In this document: piece by piece, positions 12,273 to 25,176 of the stretch
Layout: each line of letters opens with the position of its first letter
Position numbering within the stretch: position 1 is the stretch's first letter
Origin: Linnemannia elongata
Lineage: Eukaryota; Mortierellomycota; Mortierellomycetes; Mortierellales; Mortierellaceae
NCBI GenBank assembly: GCA_036320915.1
Contig: JAXBDG010000007.1
Span: 2,480,001 to 2,544,000, forward strand
Length of the DNA: 64,000 nucleotides
Direction of reading: 5' to 3'
Notes under the pieces: model-generated
Told to the model about the DNA's origin: nothing
The model's database searches: none
What the model saw: the letters and a program-made list of their open reading frames with translations, nothing else
Made by a program: the position numbers and the translations under genes

Positions 12273-13896
12273 TTTAAAGCTTCCTCGGCCCCGCTTAGCC
12301 CAAGTTAGAGAGAGTGATCTCTCATTGATTATCTTCACGATCTTTAATTGCACGATGTTTAAATGAACGCGCACTCTTTTGATCAAATCAAAGAGTGATC
12401 GTTCCCCGTGACTTCCAATGGCGGTCACTGTCCCTCTAACTTTCACACTCGTTACCCCCCATGCTCCGCTTCCTGTCAGTTTGCTCTCCCCCTCAGGCGT
12501 CCTCTTCGTCTTTGAGTCTCTCTTCTTTCCTTTGTTTCCCTTCCTCCCTTTTTCACCTTTTGTTTTTCATCGCGCCCTCACTTTCTTCTCCTTTCTTTTT
12601 GCACCTACAACCTCACCCATACATTCCACCTTCACGGACAGAGCAGCGACAGGACACGACTATCGTCTCCCTTCTCCTTTCTCCTCTTTCAAGTCTCATC
12701 AGTCCAACTTGGAGCCTTCTTCTCCTCCAGGACGATTCTACGAACCAAGACAAAAGGCGCGACATCCTTCCTCGCCCTTTCCTCGAATCGCTCCCACAAG
12801 AGGAATCAGCAACTCAGGAACACACTTTTGCTCCTTTTGCCTTTTGTCGAGCAGCTATCCGAGACAAGAACCGTTATCCGACCCGACCTCTCTAGCATCC
12901 TACAAACCACTTTGCACCCTACCAATCACTCTCTGCAGACTCGCATCGCTCGGCCCGACAAACAAACACAAAGCAAAACGGGAAAACAGCGAACAAACAC
13001 TAACGCTCATCAGAAGGCACACCCAAACATCTTCTCTTCCCTTCTGCCTTTTGGCTGCCTTACATTACAAGGCAGCAAACCCACGCCTCGAAAGGAGTTC
13101 GCGCAGGAACCAAGCACACTCCCACAGACCTTCCAAGTAGCACAATACTTTCGATTTCTTTTCGCGGGACGAGCTATAGTTTTTTCCTTGAGGTATGTGT
13201 AAACGTAGATATCAATGCAACCCAACCCCCCAACTTGCTTCGAACAAGCTTGAAAATAATGTGCGTGTTTCACTGTCGTCCCTTCTTTGTGAGAAAGTGA
13301 GGACGAGGCTCGACTACATTGCAGCAGTCAGGGGGGGGGGCTATATGAGAAGGAAGGAGAGGTAAAAAGAGCAACAAGAAACCAAGTGAGTGCGGAGGGA
13401 GGGAGGTGGTGATTGATGATGGATACGGGTGGGCCATCATCACCCTCTTTTCTTCGTTGATACCCGTTCAGATGATGGCGCTCTTTCAAATGGTATCCAC
13501 AACGTATATCTGTGTGTTTGTGTGTCTGCATACCACGAGGATAAGAACGAACAACATGATGAAACGAGAATAAGAGTACGAGGAGCGAGAGAGGTAGAGG
13601 GCGTCTGTCGGGGTAAAGATGGTTAAGGAAACAACAAAGAGGTAAAAGGGTTGAAGAGACTGTGCCCTGGATATACCATCGTCCCCCACCCCACCCTCCC
13701 CTCTTTTTAATTTTCGATCGGCTTTCTCACTGGAATCGGTGCAGTCAATTGTTCAATTGCGCCCTTCCTAATCCTGTATTTCACTCTCAATGGAACTCGA
13801 AATCGAAAATAGGGACACACGCATTGTCAGCCATTCTGAGCCACAACCTCCCTCAGTGATACTTGATCCGCAACCCACTTTCATCTCAATAACCTA

Positions 13897-16800
13897 ATGC
13901 TCGAGGCGTCTTCGTTACGGTCTCGCAAACAGTCGTTCTCGCCCACAGAACTTAAAGTCAACAACAATAGCACCAAGTACATCAACAACAATAACGGTAC
14001 AACCCGTAGCGCATCAGCCAAAGACAAAAGCAAGAGCAAGGACAAGGAAAAGTTATCTATGACAAACGACACAAAAACATCGGTCTCGGAGGCTGTCGTC
14101 ACATCAGACTCCGCAGCAAGCAAGGATCCCGCAGTGGGAGTACTGGCACTCGGTCATGAAGCAGCATCCTCACAAGGAACACCAGCAGCAGACGAGGAGG
14201 GCGAAGAAGGCGAGATTGACGAGGACGAGGACACATCGATGAAGTCTCCGTCACCATCCACCACAAACGCCTCCCAGCAAGGAACGCCTCGCCATTTGGC
14301 ACCCAGTCGCATCCGAACGAGTAAATTGAGCGCCGAAGATCTGAACGGTGGCCTGCTGGACGGAGCACTTGATGATGACGACGAGGATATGGACGGCGAC
14401 ACTGAGGATACTGAGCCTGTCCAGGATGCTGAAGGAACCCCTGCTACCCGTGAGGCTGACGATGAAGAAGAGGAGGGGGAAATTGATGAGGACCATGAGG
14501 AGGAAGAGGAAGAGGATGATGACGACAAGCCTGCCGATACCGAAGACGATACCCATTTGAAGGTTCCCAAAGGACCCAACGCGCATGGCACAGCTTCTCC
14601 GGCAGCCTCCGAGGATCAAGATGATGGTTCCCACATTGGCGACGCCGACGCCGATGGCGACGTTGCTATGACAGAGCAGGAAGGAGATGAGAATGACGAT
14701 GACGAAGATGAGGGTACGCCTGCTGGACAGACGGACGACGAGGGCAGTGCCCCCGAAGACGATGGATCACACGTCGAGGATGGCGATGAGGATGGCGAAG
14801 GGGATGGGGACGAGGATGAGGAGGATGAAGACGATGACGACGATGCACCCGCCACGCCCAAAAAGGATGTCGCGTCATTTCCTCAGAAACCGACCCTGAA
14901 CCGCCCACAGCTCATTGCCGAGGACCTCAAGGACAGTGGCGACGAACTTTCGGACTTGTCAGAATTTGATGACTCGGATGACTCGGATGACGAAGAAGTC
15001 GGGCGGTCAAGCAGGAGCAAGGGGTCATCGTCCGGTGCAGGAGGATCTGCTGCTGCCGCCTCGGCCTCAGCCACCTCTGCATCAGCATCAGCAACCACCA
15101 ACTCGCGACCTAGCCTTGGAGGACGAAAGCGATCCCTGCGCGAGGCTAGTCGAGAGACCAAGGAGCAGGAGGAAAAGGTCAAGAAGGAGATTGAGGAGGA
15201 CGAGGAGACCAAGTCTCCTCAGTCTGACAAGGAGTCTGAATCCGAGATGGCCGAGGAGGAAGCCAACGAAGAGAAGGGTGAAGGTGAAGAGGAAGGAGAA
15301 GAAGAAGAGGGTACGTCCGTGCATTTCATGGTTTGCTAGCATTTGATGGCACGTATTAACGATCCAGGCTGACGCGTTTTCATGTTTCCAATATGTGCTG
15401 AATAGATCTTGAAAAGAAACAAGTTTACACGGAAGCCTTGGAGGCTTTGTCAAGCATAGAGGTGGAATTTGCACATCTCCGAGACAAGATGTACGAAGAG
15501 AGGATGCTAGAACTGGAGACAGAGGTCGAAATGATCAACGATGGTAAGTCCCCTGATGATACCCATGCCTAAAGGTTAACTACACGTCAGGCTTGGCTCT
15601 GTTACCTTTTCTATATGTCTTTTGCTAATGCGACTATATTGTCTTGTATACGATTAGGCACGCACCCTGAGTTATCGACACTTATGAAGGAGATTGAAGA
15701 CAAGCGGGACCAACGTCTCAGGGTGGCCAGAGCATGGCGGACACATATGAACGAGATCTCACAGGCTGAATTCGAGATCAAGGAGTACCAAGCCCACTGC
15801 ACATTCCAAGTAAGGATGTGCTCTGCATTTTCATTGGCTGGCGATCGACATTAATTGTTTAATTTCTTGATCACTAAATCAAATTGTTGGCTCCTTCCTT
15901 TTGTCATAGTCCAAAAAGCGGGAACTTCGCACGGATCTTTTGAACGGACTCGGTCAAAAGCAGCAGCAGCTTCGTTTGGAACTCACTCTGTCAGAGAGTC
16001 GGGCACGACATCGTAAGTTTCAATGTTGGTCGCCTCTCGTTCTCATAACACGGACGCTTTGTCAAATCCACACAGTGCTAAATATTAGTGTCTTGTTCTG
16101 ATTAGAACCAATGGAAAAGTCAGCAATGCTTCGCGCACGGAAACACAAGCGAGCAATGATGTCAGATTTGCGGTCTGTGAATGAGCGGTATGGATTCCCT
16201 GTCAGCAACGATCTCCGGATGATTGCCACTGTAGAACTGGACGAAGATTTTGCCGCTATGGGGGTAAGTCCTTTGCAGAGGACAGTGTGTACTGTATGGC
16301 ATTGAGTAGGCGACTATAGAAGTGGGGACTTACTCGACTGCGTTCCCACCCTTTTCTTGACGGTGTTTAGATCCCACGCCCTGTTCCACAAACAAGTGCC
16401 GTTATTGATCATGGACATTTGCAAGGACATTCACATGGACATTCACAAGAACTGGGACACGGACAGGTTGTACCCCAGAGCCGCATGCATGAGCGGCCTC
16501 CAGGATATGGACCACCTCCACTACATTCGGCAATGATGGGTGGCAACATGTCTTCATCCCGGCCGAGCAACCCTCACCGGTGGGGTGGGTCGATAGAGCA
16601 CTCTGGTTCATCTGGTACGTGTTTCTTTGTAGGCGTTAGGGAATGACATGTCACCTCCAGCAAAAGTTGTGGTGCGCTGGTATTAACCTGCTTCATTCTA
16701 TATTTAACCTGGCGTGCGTAGGTATGCGACCAGAAGTTGAGATTTATGAGGACGGCAGTCGGTGCAAGGTTGACGGGATTTGGTACAAGCCCAACGATCC

Positions 16801-17066
16801 TGTGGTTGTTCTCGATGCGGCTCTTGGTCAATATCATGCCAAATATCTCTTTTTGGCCAACGATGAGGTAATTACCCGTGGTGTGACACCGCTGTGCAGC
16901 CGCATTCATTCTGAGATATACGGAAATTTGAATATGGACTCTAACCTCCTGTTTACTTTTTGCCTGCCGTTAACAGATAATGCTGCAGAAGACGGACGGG
17001 ACAAAGACGAGACTGCATTTGAATTTGTTCCGTGGGCGAAAGCTGTATATGCAGCCGCGACCATGA
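13897..17066 (+). CDS. Sds3-like subunit of the Sin3/Rpd3 histone deacetylase complex
   Basis: Eight exons: 13897-15310, 15406-15543, 15658-15809, 15910-16012, 16106-16263, 16371-16614, 16722-16867, 16977-17066; 814 aa, all junctions GT-AG and phase-consistent. The first ~470 residues are a disordered Asp/Glu-rich tract with Ser patches. The Sds3-like domain follows: ALEALSSIEVEFAHLRDKMY, then LMKEIEDKRDQRLRVARAWR and EFEIKEYQAHCTFQ, a coiled coil, then ARKHKRAMMSDLRSVNERYG. Proteins with this domain (yeast Sds3 and Dep1, human SUDS3/BRMS1) scaffold Sin3-HDAC corepressors and bind through this coiled coil. A His/Gly-rich linker leads to a compact C-terminal segment (GMRPEVEIYEDGSRCKVDG... LHLNLFRGRKLYMQ). 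The very long acidic N-terminus is larger than in the yeast protein. Which member of the family it is cannot be decided by eye. Confidence 0.85.
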
Positions 17067-17520
17067 GAAGAGACTTTTTAGAGAGAAGATAACATCCCGA
17101 CCATCCTCACACCATGTACACAACACGCCTACCTCACACCACCTAACTCACACAGCATCTCACCCTTCACATCGTCACTAAATCGACTTTTATTTTTTTG
17201 ACACTTCAAGAAATACACTCCCCTTTTCTTCCGTCCTTGTGGCTCTGGGTCGTTTCAATATCATATGTAGTAGGCGTTGTTGCGTTTCAGGAGAGGGAAG
17301 CCTTGTAAGAAAACAATTGGTGGCGTATATTTATTTACAGGTCCCTTTTTGCTCAAAAAAAAGCTAAAAATGCAAGCGTCAAAATAATTACTTCTGATAA
17401 TAGTGCAGTCACCAACTGACGGACTGGGCGAACAAAGCCAGGACAAAGAACCCGGGGGAGAAGAAATAATAGAACGGGGGGAGGGCAACATCTTCAAGGC
17501 ATGAACAAACAATGAATCAT
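17067..17520. other. 3' flank of the Sds3-like gene
   Basis: No gene is visible. It probably contains the 3' UTR and terminator of the Sds3-like gene. Confidence 0.5.
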
Positions 17521-18496
17521 AGGGTAGGTCGTAGATGATCGGGGCAAACTGTTGGTAGATGCTATATACCCCGAATGCGGCGCTTACTTTTTTTGATTTT
17601 GGATAACTGATGACATGATGGTGATTGTTGAGATGCTCGATATCTGACCAATGGATGTTAGACTTCCCGCTATGTTGGGTGAAATATGGTGATGAAGGGT
17701 TGGATGTCTTGTATTAGCGCTTTTGCGGGCCTTTCGGTAGGCTTGCAAAAATGACAAATGAGTTCAAAGAGTAGGACAATGTATGAGAATTAAGAAAAAA
17801 AAAAAAAAAAAGAGGTGTGTGGGATACTGATACATGAGAGCTGGGCGCAAACATTGAAGCTAAATAATCGTGAACGAGGGCTATTGTTCAAGTCAAATTC
17901 GTGCAAGTACTCTTTCTTCTTTGACCCTCGCGAACTCCTCGAACGTATTTGTGCGCGCCAGAGAGTTTCTTTGCAGAGGTCCCCTTACTATTGTTTTTTT
18001 TTCCTTCTTTGTTTGTAGTTATCTTCTCCCAGTTGTTTCCTTTGAAGAACACCCATAGAAAAGTTCATTGAAACACATTTCTTCGGATGAATGGCGAAGG
18101 TGAAGATAATAACTGTTAAATCAGATCCTGTCCTTTTTTTTTGTCTGTAAATTGTTGGTTAATGTCTCCTATATGCCATCGTTGTTCATACTAGGTATGA
18201 AGCAATAAAATAACATTTATTATTATTTCTCCTTTCTCGCTACCCTGCCTTAGCTTCCTGGACATCCTTTCCTTTTGTCCTTGGAGGGAAGAGTTCCTAC
18301 TATAACCTTACCACCGATAGCTCGAAGCCCTAAGAAGCAAGCCAATGAAATACCCTGTCAACCTCCTTGAGCAACTTGCGTTTGTTCAGACTTAAAGTAT
18401 GCACAGGATGTGGAGCGCCCACAGAAGGAGCAGTTTGGTAGAAGTGAAGAGGATCCGGAAATAGTGGGGTAACAGCAGGAATCTGCACCATCATTG
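17521..18496. repeat. Left part of duplicated unit, copy 1
   Basis: This non-coding stretch matches 31840-32785 closely, in the same orientation. Both copies contain a GCGCTTTTGCGGGCC-like segment, an A run, and a GTGTGGGATACTGATACAT segment followed by a near-identical ~230-bp block. Both end in CAGGAATCTGCACCATCATTG. In this copy the match stops at 18496 where the transposon starts, and resumes at about 25921. An ORF of about 67 codons conserved in both copies is not convincing as a gene. Confidence 0.85.
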
Positions 18497-18522
18497 AAAA
18501 AAAAAAAAAAAAAAAAAAAAAA

Positions 18523-18640
18523 GGATTATACTTCTAGCAGTCCTATGCCGTACACTCCGATTTACAGTCCGTCGGGGGCTGTAAAAACCCTTTTCATATG
18601 TTTTGTACAGTCCCCGGCTTCTACACCGTGTAAATTTTTC
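18523..18640 (+). repeat. Left terminal inverted repeat of the MULE
   Basis: It starts GGATTATAC and ends at TAAATTTTTC. It pairs with 25781-25898 on the opposite strand, with the best conservation over the inner ~90 bases. Confidence 0.92.
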
Positions 18641-20270
18641 AAAATCTTTTCCCATTTTTTTTTTTTTTTTTGGGGGGGTCAAATCACTTGAAAATCCCTA
18701 AGTGCATGTTTACTCCAAGGATCATCTGATTCACCCTTTAACAATTGTACTTTTTGTAGGGTTTAAATATGCTGAATAAACTGTTGTTGGTGTGTTGAAG
18801 TGCCTATTCGTAGCAGAGTTGGTGCAGCGGACGCACATTGTTATATTTTTAGATCCCACGTTCAATCCTTCATTGCTCCTCTTTTTTTTTTGCATGCTCG
18901 AATAACCTTTGGTGACATCCTTTTTAATACGAGACATCCATAGTTTGGCTTGGCTTCATGTACACAGTGTCTCTCAAGCTACAAGAGTAACTATCACACC
19001 CTTTGATATGTGCTAGACACGGTATTGTGTGTTTTTTTTGGTGATTTTATGTTTTTAAAGCTATACATTTTACATAACAAACGAGCACGCGTACTACCTG
19101 CACCATTGCCCTTCATAGACTCTACAATCCCCATTTGGCATTATTACCTTTGTTCTCTAGGTGTCACAGAACATTCACATTCTACCTCTCTTGGATAGTT
19201 AGCTCTCAGTCTTCTACACTACCAACAACAAAAAGTAAAGCGAAAAACTGGAGGAGTAACGAAGTGTGGCGAGACGATAAGACAAGGAAATGAAGAGATA
19301 AGATCAACAAACAAGAAGAAATGCTGTTCGTTATTACAGAGGAGGTTATTTAGGTGCCATGGTACAGAGGGTGGAGACTAAGCGAGGGTGAGAAGCAGTT
19401 ACCATTGTGAATGCGCGATTGCTGATGAAGGTAACGTGTGTAAGAAAACCTTCAGCGCAGAACTTTGTGTGTCATGTTCTTGAAAACCATAAGTGAGCAC
19501 CTGAGAACAAGTGACTGAACAGGTGTGCAAGAGAGAAGATAAAAAGAGGGAAGAAGGAGAAGGAGAAGAAGAAGAGTGCACCAGTGAACAAGACAGAACG
19601 AGAGGAAGATAAGGAAGAAGCAGGTGAATGAATACGTGGCCAAGGGGATGAGGAAGAGTACGGTGTGAACTGTGTAAAAAACGAGATACTACAACGAGCC
19701 TAAAACCATGCTAGATACAACCTGCGAGCATCCATATGTGTTTGTAGGCACCAGGTTGAGGCGTTGGTTTGTCTAGAGGATCCTAGGATGTGGATTTAAT
19801 TGACTAGGCATAGGATCTGGAGGCTAGTTCTAGTTACGAGACTGCATTAGATCTATTATCCTCACCCTACCTCAAGGCGATAGAGTGATCAGTGTCCTTG
19901 CAAGAGACTGCTTTGAAAAAAAGGGGCAAAAAATTGAAAAACGGCGAAGGGTACAGTCGCCGATTAGATGTGCGTATCAAATACAGTCATTGCACCCAAA
20001 CTCCGCTTAATGAGCCCAGGAGACCTTTCTGCTGGAACAATTTTTTTTTAGTCACATAATCGGAATGTAGAATTTCAAGCCCGAGCGGCCAGTAATTTTT
20101 GTTCAAAAAAAAGTCGACTATAATGAAAACAACAATCAATTCTCGTTTTCTTCCTAGTTCATTCTACATAGCGAAAAGCATTTTTTTTCTTTTTTCCTTT
20201 CTTGCTTCCTTCCTCCTCTGGCACATATTGATCCAACCCTATTCCATCATCACCCTTATTGCTCTCTCTC
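18641..20270. other. 5' non-coding region of the MULE
   Basis: About 1.6 kb between the left terminal repeat and the transposase start codon. No coding sequence is supported. It includes a GA-rich block at 19530-19640 and presumably the transposase promoter. Confidence 0.6.
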
Positions 20271-23200
20271 ATGGCGCCGCCGATCCTTAGTTCGCAATGG
20301 CTTCGCCAAGCGACAGGCAGGGATATCATGGCTTTATTCAACGATCTCCCCTCATCGGCTCAAAATCACAGCAACTACGAATACGTTAGCGAGATCAACC
20401 GTCTACTACACCAGATGATCCAATGGCTGGACAACAACTCCAGGGAGTACGACCGCCGATTTGCAGCCGACGTCAAGGATAGCCTTCTCAACACTAAAGG
20501 ACTTACCAACAAGTCGTTTGAGATCACAGCCTTTAAGTTCCATTTCTACATCGGCAGTGCTCTCACACTTTCAGAGGAAGAGTACCTTGACGACAACGCC
20601 ATCGCTGTTTTGCTGAGAAACCTCCAGAATCGCCATAGCAATGGGGGGCGAAATCGGTTTATACAGGACTTTCTGCGTCAGGCGATCGAGTCCACGGAGC
20701 GGCCAACACAGGAGATGGTTGGGTCATTTCAGTGGGACTGGATGAAGAAGGATATCTCCAGCGACTCTGTTGATCGAGCTTTTGGCATATACAACAGTAG
20801 GAGACATTGGTTTGTAGTCTGTATCGACTTTCAACAGCGCCAAGTCTTTGAAGGGGACTCTCTCAATTGGGGTATGCCCGTTCATGTTCGCCAGGCAATC
20901 GTTCAATGGCTGGTTTCTGTTTTGCCAGATTCCGATGATTCTTCCATTCCTATGGATCGCCTGGAGGGATGGACATTTCATAAGCTGGACATGCCTCAGC
21001 AAGGGGGAGATAGTGGGTCTTGCGGTATTGTTGCTGCAAACGCCATTGAGTGTATTTTGGACCCAAAAGCGGCGCCTTGGACTCGACAAAAGCGAGTGTC
21101 GTTTCGTTTGAGACTTTTGAGAATGATGATGAACAACACATCCTTTGTAAGTACACCTTGAAGAGCCTCTTTTTAAATCATATTTACACCTTTCGTCCCT
21201 GTTTATTTTATGGATCGTTTCATTAACCTTTCGTCGTTATTAGACATCGGAGAGAGATTACTATCGCGGGATGCATGGTGGCCCTAGTTTCCCAAGAGCA
21301 AGCATGGACGATGCCATTGGAGATGAGCCTTTACTTCCAATTGGTAGTTGCAGCTGGCTCGAGAGCTTTCTTGCATCGCCTTGGTTTCCTGGCAAATTGC
21401 AGAGTGAAGACACCTCTTCGCCTTCTTCTCTTCCCATTCGTACTACTTCTTCTCCTCCTTCTTCTCATTCTCCTCCATCTTCTCCTCCTCCTTCCTCTTC
21501 TTCTCCTCCTCCAACTTCTCCTTCTCCTTCCTCCCCTCCTTCCTCCCCTCCTCCTTCTCCTCCTCCAACTTCTCCTCCTCCTTCTCCTCCTCCTTCTCCT
21601 CCTCCTTCTCCTCCTCCTTCTCCTCCTCCTTCTCCTCCTCCTTCTCCTCCTCCTTCTTCTCCTTCCTCTCATTATCCCTCCTCTCTTCCTTCTACTCCCT
21701 CCTCCCCCCCCTCTCCCCCCTCTCCCTCCTCTCCCTCCTGTTTTTCCCCTCCACCTGGCTTAGACCTGCATCTTTATGACCCTTTTACTTCTTCCAGTCG
21801 TGCATCATCGCCTTATGGAGTATCATCCAATTTGATATCTGTTCCGTCATGGCCAGCTAAAGCTATTCCCGCAATGACAGATGCCATTATTGCTCTGTTA
21901 TCTGACTCTACGTCGGCCCCGGTCTTGTCTTCTCTGTCCCCATCCATCAGCTCAGCCTTGTCAAATGTTCTGCTTGGTAACTCTGGCTCAACCTCGGCAT
22001 CTGAAGCCGATGACGCTGAGTGGGACGATTGGGTTCCTTATAAAGGCTGTACGTTTGCGTCCAAGGCTGAGGCAACAACTCGCATCACGGAGTGGGCCCT
22101 TCGCAAAGGATTCAAGATTACTCGCGGCAGTAAAAAGCAACGCAGATATGGATATTACCGTAGGTGGAGATTTTCTGCCGATAGCTAGAATGTTGGCATG
22201 GTTGTTGATTTTATTAATTTCAATCTAATTTTCCTTCTCCCTTTCCCTCCAATTTTAGAAATCTACTTGTGCGAGTGTGGGGAGAACAAGAGGAACAAGC
22301 AAGGGAAACAGTCAAAGAAGAGCAACTGTCCAGTATGCGTGCGAGTTGGCACCAACCATGATGGTAGCTCCTTTATCATCTCTTTGGATATCGACCACCA
22401 TTCCCATCCACTCGATACTGGATTGTCTGTTCTTTCTTCCGCGCGTCACTTGCCTTCTGGAATCCAAGCCTCCATTCGCCGGTGGGTTGCTGCCGGATTT
22501 GGAGCCACTATCTGTCGACAACTCGCTCAAATGTACCACCCCGGTATTCAAATCGACCAGCGAGTCTTCAACAACCTTCTCTACCGCAACCGCGGTCTTC
22601 GCCCCGATCAGTCCGCAGCCTTTAAGAATCAGTCACAGGCGGATCAGATCATCAACCATCTGAATAGCCTCAAAGACAGCGATCCTAACTGGTACTACTC
22701 CAAGGATGTCGACCCAGAAACCGGCAGGCTACGACGAGTATTCTGGATGTCACCACCACAGAGACAGCTGTACCGTCGGTATCGGGATTTTGTGCAGACA
22801 GATAACACCTCCTTGACGAACGTGTTCAACATGCCGCTCACTCTCTTCGTCGTGATGGATTCAAATCGCCATACCCGAGTCGTTGCCGCTGCATTGTCTG
22901 TGGGAGAGACCATACAAGACTATAGTTGGGCGTTGGAGCACCTTTTGGAGGCTACCAAGGATGCCTTAGGCTGCCCTTTGCCTCCTATTGTGATTATGAG
23001 CGATGAGGACCTTGCTCTCAATGCCGCTATGACCAACCTACTTAAGGGCACAATCGTGTTTAATTGTCTCTGGCACATCGCAGTGAAGAACGTACCCAAG
23101 AACATCCGTCCCATCCTCAAGCGCCGCCAGTATAACAAGTTTATTTCTCGGTTTTGGTTGGCTCAAAAGGCCCTAACCCAGGAGGAGTTTGACGAACGAT

Positions 23201-25176
23201 GGAAGGTGCTGATGGGCGATTACGGAAAGGACGACCAGGCTCGGTACCACCTTTACAAGCTACATGAGAACCGGGATCGATGGGTTCGATATTCCGTCGA
23301 ACGATGCTTTACCAACAACACACAGGCGACGGGAGGCGTAGAGAAGGTCCATCACCTTATCAAAACTCATTTGCACGGCAAGAGAACCCATCTTCTGGGC
23401 GTCTTCCATGGTGTTCAGCAGCGAGCCAACAGAGAGACCACCAAATCCGACAGCTTGCAGGCGTACAGGAACAAGCACATCAAGCGGCCAGATGCTTACG
23501 CCCATGCCATGTTCCCATTGGTCCGGTCCATCAATGGCAGATATCTTTCTCCATATGCTTGCGATAAAATGGAGGCAGCCATGGCAGCAGTCTCGCTACT
23601 GCTTACTCAACGCTTGCCCGAGCAGGACTGGTCCCCCACCTCACCGTCTAAAGCCGCCTCCATTAGCAAGGCATCAAACCCGATCGTCTCCAAGTCTACA
23701 CACGCCAAGGCCACCAAGACCAGAAGCGACAAGAAGGCTACCAGAGCCAGACATGGTGGAGACGATGATGGATTTAGCATGGACGATACAGGGGAACTGC
23801 TCAGCAGCAACGATCGTCCCTTGCTTGAAGAATCTGTGACTAGGATTCTTTCCACAAGTCGCTGTGAGATAACGAGGCAGAGGCAGGAGATAGGGGCAGA
23901 GACGAGAGCATCCGGCAACACAATAACCAACAAAAAGATGGAGGCAACGATGGCTAAGCAAAGGGCAGAGGCCGAGGCAGAGGAGGAGGACAAAGCGATG
24001 GCGCGTCAGTTGGTGGATTACAAGCCCGATACCATTGATCCATATTCATTCCAGTCTTTTGTCAAGGAGATCGGGCAGGAACGCATTGGTGGTGTCTTCG
24101 AGGTGACCTCCTCGATCAATCCTATATTGCTCCAAAGGGTAATTCTATTGATGGATGGGTCTCATATCTGCACATGCCGTAGCCTCCAGAACGCTGGACT
24201 TGTCTGTGCTCACTTCTTTGCCACGATGGTATTCTCGGATGAGAGCCGATACCATATTGGGCTTATCAATCGTCGATGGTTTCTGGAGAAATGGCAGGAT
24301 GACGTTCGATTAGAATCGGATATCAAGAACGAGCCATTTGTCCATGCCAAAAGCCAATTGAACGCACCGTTGGGTATCCTGCCCGCCAAGAAGTTTATGG
24401 ACTCTTACCTGGAGGTCTTCCCAACCCAGCGACATGCTATCAGGCCACCGGTTTCTGAAGCGATCAAAGAGCGAAGAGTCGACATGATTGATGAAGCGTT
24501 GCGGAGCATTCGAGCGAACGCAGTCAAAGGCGATCAAGGATCCTGCGACCGAGCCCTAAAGAAGGTGTTCAGATTTTGCTCGATCAAGGCCAGCGAGAAA
24601 GCCCCTTCACCAGGTGACAGCTCCGATTTGGACGACACGGAGGAATCTGCAAGCGGTTCGCATAAGGAGATGGATAGTCATGTCAGGGAGAGCAGCAGCA
24701 GCAACACCGACACAACCAACGACACCCACAGCGGCGGCGACAGCAACTATTCCGAAAGCAGTGGCGAAGAGAGTAGTTACGATTCGGGCGATAGTGACAA
24801 GGATGGATCAGGTTGGATAGATCCTGCTGAACTCGTTCTTGGCTGTCGCTTCGACCTTACCAACAAAGACAGCAGCAGTAGGAGACAAAGGTCAAAAGAG
24901 CAGGGAGCAGAGTGTATCAGAGACCCACACCGTGTTGTAGGAAAGGGAAGGACCAAGGGCAAACGGAACAAGCACAGGGCCGAAATCATTTCCGACATGA
25001 ACAAGGGAAAAATGCCGTTTAGTGGGTCTAACAAACGGAAGTGGAGCAATGACTCCGATGGAGAGATTGCAGTGATAAAGCGACCTTCCCACTGCTCGCT
25101 TTGTGGGATGCCTGGGCATAATAGAGCTACTTGTCTATCAAAAAAGGCATGTCAGCTTGAGGAGAAGAGAATATAA
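20271..25176 (+). CDS. MULE transposase fused to N-terminal Ulp1-like cysteine protease (1569 aa)
   Basis: Three exons: 20271-21146, 21244-22159, 22259-25176, with introns of 97 and 99 bp. The ATG at 20271 is the first in frame. Residues about 160-290 are a C48/Ulp1-type peptidase with candidate triad His179 (RHWFVVCID), Asp196 (FEGDSLNW) and Cys251 (QQGGDSGSCGI). A long Ser/Pro-rich linker of Pro-Pro-Ser repeats follows (about 21420-21750). Next is a FAR1-like N-terminal region (YKGCTFASKAEATTRITEWA, then YLCECGENK). The MULE transposase core has candidate catalytic acids in VQTDNTS (~22800), MSDEDLALNAA (~23000) and ATGGVEKVHHLIK (Glu at 23341). A SWIM finger CTC...CAH lies near 24173-24220. 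An acidic Ser-rich stretch precedes a C-terminal zinc knuckle (CSLCGMPGHNRATC). All key residues are present, so the protein looks functional. Ulp1-carrying MULEs are known in plants, where, as I recall, the order differs. Confidence 0.9.
21420..21750. repeat. (CTCCTCCTT)n-type low-complexity tract inside the transposase gene
   Basis: Pyrimidine-only repeat with units of CTCCTCCTTCT. In frame it encodes the Ser/Pro linker between the protease and transposase parts. The other frames give poly-Leu and poly-Arg shadow ORFs. Confidence 0.85.

Larger units (their letters stand above)
10685..13896. other. Gene-poor region with pyrimidine-rich leader
   Basis: Holds the 3' flank of B55, a 38-base T run, a possible decayed coding fragment near 12.1 kb, and a long C/T-rich stretch at about 12430-13190. 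That stretch ends in a good donor-like GAG/GTATGT at 13190, and an acceptor-like TTGTCAG lies near 13829. It could be a 5' leader exon and leader intron of the Sds3-like gene starting at 13897; this is inference. No complete protein gene is supported. Confidence 0.5.

Noticed and set aside
12418..13140. 240-codon plus-strand ORF
   Set aside because: Pro/Ser/Phe-rich frame produced by a C/T-rich tract; more likely the leader or promoter of the Sds3-like gene.
14099..15212. Several Ser- or Arg-rich minus-strand ORFs
   Set aside because: Antisense shadows of the acidic GAN/GAY-rich exon of the Sds3-like gene.
17815..18018. Short ORF conserved in both copies of the duplicated unit (also 32133-32405)
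   Set aside because: Conservation follows from the recent duplication of the whole segment; the ends differ, there is no good start context, and the sequence is not protein-like.
18815..18885. tRNA-like segment with box A (TGGTGCAGCGG) and box B (GTTCAATCC)
   Set aside because: Acceptor and T stems do not pair, so there is no foldable cloverleaf. It might be a remnant of a tRNA-derived SINE but cannot be supported.
21331..21672. Poly-Arg minus-strand ORF and poly-Leu plus-strand ORF
   Set aside because: Shadow frames of the CTCCTCCTT repeat that encodes the Ser/Pro linker of the transposase.
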